Assembly: GCA_965652415.1 (NCBI GenBank)
Contig: CBFGVH010000100.1
Span: 1-11,179, forward strand
From: BQJD01 sp965652415
Lineage (GTDB): Bacteria; Pseudomonadota; Gammaproteobacteria; Arenicellales; CAJQKF01
DNA: 11,179 nucleotides
Direction: 5' to 3'
Below are positions 6,492-11,179 of the stretch, piece by piece (within the stretch, counting starts at the first letter, position 1; each line of letters opens with the position of its first letter). A program made the translations under genes and the position numbers. The notes beneath the pieces were generated by a model, which did no database searches, was not told where the DNA came from, and saw only the letters and a program-made list of their open reading frames with translations.

Positions 6492-7597
6492 TAAAGACCG
6501 AAATCGACCGCGACTACGTCATCGACGTCCTGCTGCGCCTTCTGCACACCCCGAGCCCGAGCGGTTACACGGACCGCGTGGTGCAACTCGTCTGTGACGA
6601 ACTCGATCGCATGGAAGTGCCCTACGAGATGACCCGCCGCGGCGCCATCCGGGCCAACCTCGCCGGGCGGCACTCGAGTCCCGACCGCGCGGTGGTGGCC
6701 CACATCGACACGCTCGGCGCCATGGTCAAGGCGCTCAAGCCCAACGGCCGTGTCGAGGTGGTGCCGGTCGGCCACTGGAACGCGCGCTTCGCCGAAGGCG
6801 CGCGGGTCACGCTGTTCACGGACCCCGGTTTTCACCGCGGCACCCTGCTGCCGCTGAAGGCCTCGGGGCACACCTTCGCCGCCGAGGTGGACGCGCAGCC
6901 GAGTGCCTGGAGCAACATCGAGTTGCGCATCGACGAGCGCGTCGGGTCCATCGACGACCTGATGGCGCTCGGCGTCAACGTCGGCGATTTCATCGCCGTC
7001 GATCCGCAGCCCGAGGTTCTCGACAACGGCTACATCTGTTCGCGCCATCTCGACGACAAGGCCGGCGCCGCCGTGCTGCTCGGCGCGATCAGGTCGGTGG
7101 TCGAATCCGGCGTCGAATTGCGCGTCGACTGCCATCCCCTGTTCACCATCTCCGAGGAGGTCGGCTCCGGCGCCTCGGCGGTGCTGCACGGCGACGTCGC
7201 CGAGATGCTGACCCTGGACAACGGCACTTCCGCCCCGGGCCAGAACTCGAGCGAGTTCGGCGTGACCATCTGCATGTCGGACATGGCGGGGCCGTTCGAC
7301 TACCACCTCACACGGCACCTGATCCAGCTGTGCCGCGAGTTCGACATCGAGTGCCGGCGCGACGTGTTCCGCTACTACCGCTCCGACAGTGCCTCGGCGG
7401 TCGAGGCGGGCAACGACCTGCGCACGGCGCTGGCCACGTTCGGCGTGGATGCCTCGCACGGCTGGGAGCGCATCCACTGGCACGCACTTCAGTCGCTGGC
7501 CGAGCTGGTGGTGGTGTACATGCAGTCGCCGCCACTGCACGACCGCGACGAAATCATGCCGCGCAGGCCCGTGCCGGCGGCGGGAGGTCGGTCATGA
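6488..7597 (+). CDS. NAGGN-system M42-family metallopeptidase
   Basis: 369 residues. The dinuclear-metal peptidase pattern is intact: AHIDTLG (His72, Asp74), SRHLDDKAG (bridging Asp189), SEEVGSG (Glu223 general base, Glu224), and LDNGT (Asp244), with a late His (ASHGWERIH, residues 322-330) as likely last ligand. This is the third member of the conserved NAGGN trio, a family annotated as osmoprotectant NAGGN system M42 peptidase. M42 enzymes are cytoplasmic aminopeptidases or deblocking peptidases; here the true substrate is not established. Inference: it could hydrolyse NAGGN or its precursor when osmolarity falls, or trim side products. ATG 6488 overlaps the ngg stop (ATGA). Its own stop overlaps the fumC start in the same way, and its final codons carry the GGGAGG Shine-Dalgarno of fumC (7582-7587). 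Confidence 0.93.
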   Translation: MIKTEIDRDYVIDVLLRLLHTPSPSGYTDRVVQLVCDELDRMEVPYEMTRRGAIRANLAGRHSSPDRAVVAHIDTLGAMVKALKPNGRVEVVPVGHWNARFAEGARVTLFTDPGFHRGTLLPLKASGHTFAAEVDAQPSAWSNIELRIDERVGSIDDLMALGVNVGDFIAVDPQPEVLDNGYICSRHLDDKAGAAVLLGAIRSVVESGVELRVDCHPLFTISEEVGSGASAVLHGDVAEMLTLDNGTSAPGQNSSEFGVTICMSDMAGPFDYHLTRHLIQLCREFDIECRRDVFRYYRSDSASAVEAGNDLRTALATFGVDASHGWERIHWHALQSLAELVVVYMQSPPLHDRDEIMPRRPVPAAGGRS

Positions 7598-8982
7598 CGG
7601 AAAAGCCATATCGCATCGAGCACGACAGCCTGGGCGAGGTCCACGTGCCGTCGGGAGCCCTGTACGGGGCGCAGACCCAGCGCGCCGTCGACAACTTCAA
7701 GATCAGCGGCCTGACCATGCCGGCGCAGTTCATCCGTGCCGCGGCCCTGATCAAGAAGGCGGCGGCGACGGTCAACCACGAATTCGGCCTGCTCGACGAC
7801 GTGCGGGCCGCCGCCATCGCGCTCGCCTGCGAATCGATCGCGGCCGGCGAACACGGCGATGCCTTTCCGGTCGACGTGTTCCAGACCGGTTCGGGCACCA
7901 GCACCAACATGAACGTCAACGAGGTGGTTGCGCGCCTCGCCTCCCGCGACGCGGGCATCGAGGTTCATCCCAACGATCACGTCAACATGGGGCAGAGCAG
8001 CAACGACGTCATTCCCTCGGCCATCGCGGTGGCCGCCTGCCTCGCTGTGCACGAGCGGCTCTTGCCCGCCCTCGAGCACCTGGAGCGCACCATCGACGAT
8101 CGCGCGCGTCATCTTGCCGACGTGGTCAAGACCGGGCGCACCCATCTCATGGACGCCATGCCGGTCAGGCTCGACCAGGAGCTCGGCGCGTGGTCGGCGC
8201 AGGTCAGGGCGTGTCGTGAGCGCATCGCCCGGTCGGCCTCGCGCATGGCGGAGCTGGCCCTCGGCGGCACCGCGGTGGGCAGCGGCATCAACGCGCCGCA
8301 AGGCTTCGCGGTGGGCGTCGCCGAGCGCCTTGCCGAGGAAACGGGGATCGCCTTTCGCGAGAGCGACGATCACTTTCGCGACCTGTCGAGCCAGGATGCG
8401 AGCGTCGACATGAGCGGCCAGCTCAACACCCTGGCGGTGGCGATCATGAAGATCTCCAACGACCTGCGCTGGATGAACAGCGGTCCGCTGGCCGGTCTCG
8501 CCGAGATCGAGCTGCCGGCCCTGCAGCCGGGCAGCAGCATCATGCCGGGCAAGGTCAATCCAGTCATCCCCGAGGCGGCGGCCATGGCCGCCGCCCAAGT
8601 GATGGGTTGCCACGCCACGGTCACCGTCGCCGCCCAGTCGGGCAACTTCCAGCTCAATGTCATGCTGCCGGTAATCGCCTGGAACCTGCTGCTGGCCATC
8701 GACATCATGGCCGGCGCATCGCGGGCGCTTGCCAACAAGGCCATCGCCGGCTTCACCGTCAATCGCGAGCGCCTCGCCGCGAAGCTCGGCCTGAACCCGG
8801 TGCTGGTTACCGCCCTGAACCCGATGGTCGGCTACGAGAAGGGTGCCGCCATCGCCAAGCGCGCCTTCGCCGAGGGCCGTCCGGTGATCGACGTGGCAGT
8901 GGAGATGACGGAGTACTCGCGCGAGGAATTGGAAAAGCTTCTCGATCCGGAGCGGCTGACGGAGGGCGGAGTCGTTGAGTAG
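7594..8982 (+). CDS. fumC: Class II (iron-independent) fumarate hydratase
   Basis: 462 residues, the normal FumC length. It starts at ATG 7594 with GGGAGG 6 bases upstream; the frame is open back to 7330 but only as a shadow of the M42 gene. Superfamily motifs are intact: TGSGTSTNMNVNE (98-110), GQSSND (133-138), GRTHLMDAMP (catalytic His184), and the mobile loop GSSIMPGKVNP (313-323) with the catalytic Ser pair 314/315, Lys320 and Asn322. The wording (GRTHLMDAMPVR, NDLRWMNSGPLAGL, LDPERLTEGG) is closer to the Pseudomonas FumC1 subgroup than to aspartase. It interconverts fumarate and malate in the TCA cycle and needs no iron-sulfur cluster, so it works under oxidative or iron stress. Its ATGA overlap with the M42 stop makes it a fourth member of the osmolyte operon, an arrangement not part of the classical trio. 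REP-like repeats begin within 20 bases of its stop. Confidence 0.95.
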   Translation: MTEKPYRIEHDSLGEVHVPSGALYGAQTQRAVDNFKISGLTMPAQFIRAAALIKKAAATVNHEFGLLDDVRAAAIALACESIAAGEHGDAFPVDVFQTGSGTSTNMNVNEVVARLASRDAGIEVHPNDHVNMGQSSNDVIPSAIAVAACLAVHERLLPALEHLERTIDDRARHLADVVKTGRTHLMDAMPVRLDQELGAWSAQVRACRERIARSASRMAELALGGTAVGSGINAPQGFAVGVAERLAEETGIAFRESDDHFRDLSSQDASVDMSGQLNTLAVAIMKISNDLRWMNSGPLAGLAEIELPALQPGSSIMPGKVNPVIPEAAAMAAAQVMGCHATVTVAAQSGNFQLNVMLPVIAWNLLLAIDIMAGASRALANKAIAGFTVNRERLAAKLGLNPVLVTALNPMVGYEKGAAIAKRAFAEGRPVIDVAVEMTEYSREELEKLLDPERLTEGGVVE

Positions 8983-9096
8983 GCCGTGCCCGCCGACCAA
9001 ATCGCCTGCAGGCTTACCTCCTACAGCGGCTTCGTTTTCGATCCAGGGCACTGCAGGAGCCTGCCTGCAGGCGATTGATACGGAGGGCACCGCGCC
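8983..9096. repeat. REP-like palindromic pair (BIME) after fumC
   Basis: Two divergent REP units. One, at 9001-9025, is in minus orientation (TGTAGGAGG, then TAA, then GCCTGCAGGCGAT). The other, at 9052-9075, is in plus orientation (TGCAGGAG, stem GCCTGC-CT-GCAGGC, then GAT). The GTAG-type head, GC stem and GCGAT tail are the Pseudomonas/Stenotrophomonas REP pattern. Tails resembling TCGGCGGGCACGGCGCC flank both. They lie between the fumC stop and the MFS stop, so they are transcribed at the ends of both genes and may act as transcription terminators or mRNA 3' protectors. Bases 9097-9135 show nothing further. Confidence 0.8.
9000..9053. repeat. Left copy of a 54-bp perfect inverted repeat flanking the MFS gene
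   Basis: These 54 bases equal the reverse complement of 10592-10645 without mismatch. The copy contains one REP unit plus the CGGCTTCGTTTTCGATCCAG spacer. A weaker match continues outward to 8983 (10662 on the other side; 14 of 18 positions). Confidence 0.9.
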
Positions 9097-9135
9097 AACA
9101 GGGGTTTCATCTGGTTGCCGGGTCGTCCTTGCCGG

Positions 9136-10335
9136 TCATCGGGTAACCCCGGTCGCTGCCGGCGCCACCAGCCACCGGTAGCTCGCCACCGTCGCGATCC
9201 CCATGACCGCGATGGCGGTGCTCATCGAGCCGGGGCCGCCGTCGTGGAACGTCCCGACCAGTACGCCGACCAGCGCTGCGATCGCCATCTGCAAAAAGCC
9301 GAACAGGGCCGAGGCGGCGCCGGCCATGGTGGGGAACGGTGCCAGGGCGCCGGCGATGGTCTGGGGCATGACGACGCCGACCCCGGCCATGTACACGACC
9401 ATCGGCGCGATCACCGCGGCCACGTGGTCGATGCCGGCGATGACCGCGAGCCACATGGCGCCGCCGGCCGCCGCCGATACCAGCGCGCCGGCGCGGATCA
9501 GCGTGTCGTAGTGATGGCGATGGCTCAGGCGGCCCCCGACGATGGTGCCCGACATGTAGCCCGCCACCACCATGGCGAAGTACAGGCCGAAGTGCTGTTC
9601 GGCGACGCCGAAGTGGCCGATGATCACGAACGACGATCCGGACAGGAAGGCGAACAGTCCCGAGAACACGAACGTGCAGCACAGGGTGTATCCGAGGAAT
9701 CGCCGGTCGCGGACGAGGAAGGCGAAATTGCGCGCCATGGCCAGCGGGGCGATGGCGCCGGGATCCTTGTGCATGTTGGTCTCCGGTACCGCGCCGGCGG
9801 TCACCGCGAACGCAGCGACGCCGTACAGCGCCAGGACCACGAACACCGACTGCCAGCCGAAGGCGACGACGAGGTAGCCGCCGGCGAGCGGCGCCACCGC
9901 CGGCGCCAGCGCCATCACGGTGCCGATATAGGAAAGCACGCGCGCCGAGCCGGCCGGGCCGTGAATGTCGCGCACCATGGCGCGCCCCAGCACCGGCCCG
10001 GCGCAGGCGCCGACCGATTGCAGCAGCCGCCAGGCGATCAGGGACCCGGCCGACTGCGCGCTCGCGCAGCCGATGGTGGCGACGACGAACAACACCAGGG
10101 AACCGAGCAGCACCGGCTTGCGCCCGAAGCGGTCCGACAGTGCGCCGTAACCGAGCTGCGACACCGCAAATCCGGCCAGGAACACGCTCAAGGTGAGCTG
10201 CACCGTGTCGATGCCGGTGTCGAGGGCGACGGTCATCGCCGGCATGGCGGGCAGGTACATGTCGGTGGCCAGCGGCCCCAGCGCCACCAGCGCGGCGATC
10301 ACGACCGTGGCCGCCGCCGAGTCCTTCCTCAGCAC
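9136..10335 (-). CDS. Bcr/CflA-type multidrug efflux MFS transporter
   Basis: About 399 residues with 12 hydrophobic membrane spans, the usual Bcr/CflA size. Near the N-terminus are ALGPLATDMYLPAMPAM (TM1, Asp25, the family hallmark), TLSVFLAGFAVSQLGYG (TM2) and the MFS motif A loop GALSDRFGRKP (64-74). Later come LQSVGACAGPVLGRAMVRDI and a motif-C-like APAVAPLAGGYLV. Such inner-membrane proton antiporters export drugs or small metabolites (bicyclomycin, chloramphenicol; some relatives export cysteine or sugars); the substrate is not predictable here. The start is uncertain. GTG 10335 gives a normal N-terminus but has no good Shine-Dalgarno. GTG 10377 is an alternative, and the frame is open to 10659 only because REP palindromes contain no stop there. 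The gene lies between convergent fumC and acnA, flanked by inverted REP clusters, which suggests later insertion. Confidence 0.88.
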   Translation of the reverse strand: MLRKDSAAATVVIAALVALGPLATDMYLPAMPAMTVALDTGIDTVQLTLSVFLAGFAVSQLGYGALSDRFGRKPVLLGSLVLFVVATIGCASAQSAGSLIAWRLLQSVGACAGPVLGRAMVRDIHGPAGSARVLSYIGTVMALAPAVAPLAGGYLVVAFGWQSVFVVLALYGVAAFAVTAGAVPETNMHKDPGAIAPLAMARNFAFLVRDRRFLGYTLCCTFVFSGLFAFLSGSSFVIIGHFGVAEQHFGLYFAMVVAGYMSGTIVGGRLSHRHHYDTLIRAGALVSAAAGGAMWLAVIAGIDHVAAVIAPMVVYMAGVGVVMPQTIAGALAPFPTMAGAASALFGFLQMAIAALVGVLVGTFHDGGPGSMSTAIAVMGIATVASYRWLVAPAATGVTR

Positions 10336-10358
10336 GGCGGCGGTCGGCGTCGAGAAGG

Positions 10359-10662
10359 TCGGCTCCTGTAGTACCACGGACCAGGAACGAAGCCGCTGCA
10401 GGAGCCTGCCTGCAGGCGACTGTGTCGGCGTGCACGGCGGCGCCGGCGAAGAATCGCCGGCAGGCCGGCTGCTCCCACAGTGCCGCCGCCCACGCCTCGC
10501 GGCAAAACGAAGCCGCTGTAGGAGCCTGCCTGCAGGCGATCGCATCGGCGGGCACGGCGCCGGCAGGAATCGCCGGCAAGGCCGGCTCCTACAGTGCCCT
10601 GGATCGAAAACGAAGCCGCTGTAGGAGGTAAGCCTGCAGGCGATTGTATCGGCGAGCACGGC
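10359..10662. repeat. REP/BIME array upstream of the MFS gene and after acnA
   Basis: At least five REP units alternate in direction. Plus-orientation units at 10397-10420, 10517-10540 and 10620-10644 are each preceded by ACGAAGCCGC. Minus-orientation units at 10453-10479 and 10569-10593 have stems GCCGGC...GCCGGC. A half unit lies at 10359-10370. They build an imperfect tandem of about 100-120 bases per head/tail pair, with plus units at 10397, 10517 and 10620. This fills the 334-base gap between the MFS start and the acnA stop. No CDS is supported in it, although several frames stay open. The acnA stop is 8 bases from the array, so the array may end acnA transcripts and also forms the MFS upstream region. 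Confidence 0.85.
10592..10645. repeat. Right copy of a 54-bp perfect inverted repeat flanking the MFS gene
   Basis: This is the exact reverse complement of 9000-9053 and part of the REP array. Together the two copies bracket the MFS gene like the ends of a mobile cassette, about 1.5 kb apart. No transposase or target duplication is visible. Confidence 0.9.
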
Positions 10663-10669
10663 GCCGGAA

Positions 10670-11179
10670 TCAAGCCGCGAGCTGCCGCACCACGTAGTGC
10701 AGGATTCCGCCGTGGACGAAGTATTCCCATTCCTTCGGCGTGTCGATCCGCACCTGTGCGGTGAAGGTCACGGCGGCGCCGTCGGCCTTTTCGGCACGGA
10801 CCTCGACCGTGTGCGCGCCGCTTTCGAAGGCGGCCACCGAGTAGGACTCGGTGCCCTCGAGGCCGAGCGACTCCGCGTTCTCGCCGTCCGTGAACTGCAG
10901 CGGCAGGATGCCCATGCCCACGAGGTTGGAGCGGTGGATGCGCTCGAAGCTCTCCGCGATCACCGCCTTCACGCCGAGCAGCATCGGCCCTTTCGCCGCC
11001 CAGTCGCGCGACGAGCCGCTGCCGTACTCCTTGCCGGCGATGACGATCAGCGGCACCCCTTCATCGGCGTAGCGCACCGACGCGTCGTAGATGGTCATCT
11101 GCTCGCCCGAAGGCACGTGCCGCGTCCAGCCGCCCTCGGTGCCCGGCGCGAGCCGGTTGCGCAGGCGGATGTTGGCGAA
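10670..11179 (-). CDS. acnA: Aconitate hydratase A, C-terminal part, truncated by window edge
   Basis: The last 169 residues of an aconitase of roughly 900. They read FANIRLRNRLAPGTEGGWTR, an IYDASVRY segment, then VIAGKEYGSGSSRDWAAKGP (the swivel-domain active-site signature with the catalytic Ser and substrate-binding Arg), VIAESFERIHRSNLVGMGILPLQF, and a C-terminal GGILHYVVRQL. This matches the AcnA/IRP group rather than AcnB. The enzyme isomerises citrate and isocitrate via aconitate in the TCA cycle with a 4Fe-4S cluster whose cysteines lie outside the window. The 5' part continues past 11179. It converges with fumC, with the MFS gene and REP repeats between them. Confidence 0.95.
   Translation of the reverse strand, partial: FANIRLRNRLAPGTEGGWTRHVPSGEQMTIYDASVRYADEGVPLIVIAGKEYGSGSSRDWAAKGPMLLGVKAVIAESFERIHRSNLVGMGILPLQFTDGENAESLGLEGTESYSVAAFESGAHTVEVRAEKADGAAVTFTAQVRIDTPKEWEYFVHGGILHYVVRQLAA

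Noticed and set aside
5624..7540. 638-residue open frame on the minus strand opposite ngg and the M42 gene
   Set aside because: Third-position GC in the real genes leaves the antisense frame open. Its translation is low-complexity Arg/Ala/Val/Gly-rich with no family motif, and both plus-strand genes are complete with catalytic residues.
7330..7593. 88-residue N-terminal extension of fumC
   Set aside because: Out-of-frame shadow of the M42 gene. FumC proteins start near residue 1 of the ATG 7594 version, which has GGGAGG upstream.
9101..9150. GGGGTT (9101-9106) and AACCCC (9145-9150) inverted repeat around the MFS stop
   Set aside because: Six-base arms with a 38-base gap are expected by chance, and there is no U-run. 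Not a credible terminator.
9115..10371. 418-residue open frame on the plus strand opposite the MFS gene
   Set aside because: His/Gln/Arg/Gly-rich translation typical of antisense frames in GC-rich DNA. The minus strand encodes a clear 12-span transporter.
10359..10662. Possible CRISPR array
   Set aside because: Units are palindromic, alternate in orientation, and share their spacers as well as their repeats. This is the REP/BIME pattern, not direct repeats with unique spacers, and no cas genes are near.

Overview
The window comes from a GC-rich (roughly two-thirds G+C by eye) proteobacterium. The FumC and AcnA types and the REP repeats of the GTAGGAG...GCGAT kind point to a gammaproteobacterium. 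The gene content (compatible-solute synthesis plus a probable ectoine-catabolic arm) suggests a salt-tolerant or halophilic one. The genus cannot be fixed from the sequence alone.

Left part, minus strand (1-2710): an Lrp/AsnC-family regulator (2225-2710), a GabD-type semialdehyde dehydrogenase (511-2007) and the N-terminal part of a class III PLP aminotransferase (1-428, running off the window). The set resembles doeX-doeC-doeD of halophile ectoine degradation (regulator, aspartate-semialdehyde dehydrogenase, diaminobutyrate transaminase). That specific assignment is inferred from context. A GABA- or polyamine-catabolic role is the main alternative.

Centre, plus strand (2956-8982): four genes chained by three ATGA stop/start overlaps. 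The first three are the conserved NAGGN (N-acetylglutaminylglutamine amide) trio: asparagine-synthetase-like amidotransferase (asnO), GNAT plus ATP-grasp dipeptide synthetase (ngg), and an M42-family metallopeptidase. The fourth is a class II fumarase (fumC), an unusual fourth member. The 245-bp divergent gap before asnO contains a strikingly AT-rich block (about one base in five G or C) ending in an 8-bp-arm inverted repeat just before the asnO ribosome site.

Right part (8983-11179): a Bcr/CflA-type drug-efflux MFS gene on the minus strand (9136-10335) is bracketed by REP/BIME-like palindromic repeats. These include a perfect 54-bp inverted repeat (9000-9053 against 10592-10645). The window ends inside the 3' end of aconitase acnA (minus strand). 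fumC and acnA converge on the repeat-flanked MFS gene, so the MFS gene looks like an insertion between two TCA-cycle genes.

Taken together, a probable osmolyte-salvage arm (nitrogen from diaminobutyrate to glutamate or aspartate) and an osmolyte-synthesis arm (glutamine to NAGGN) are transcribed divergently from one short regulatory region. A TCA enzyme is translationally coupled to the synthesis arm.
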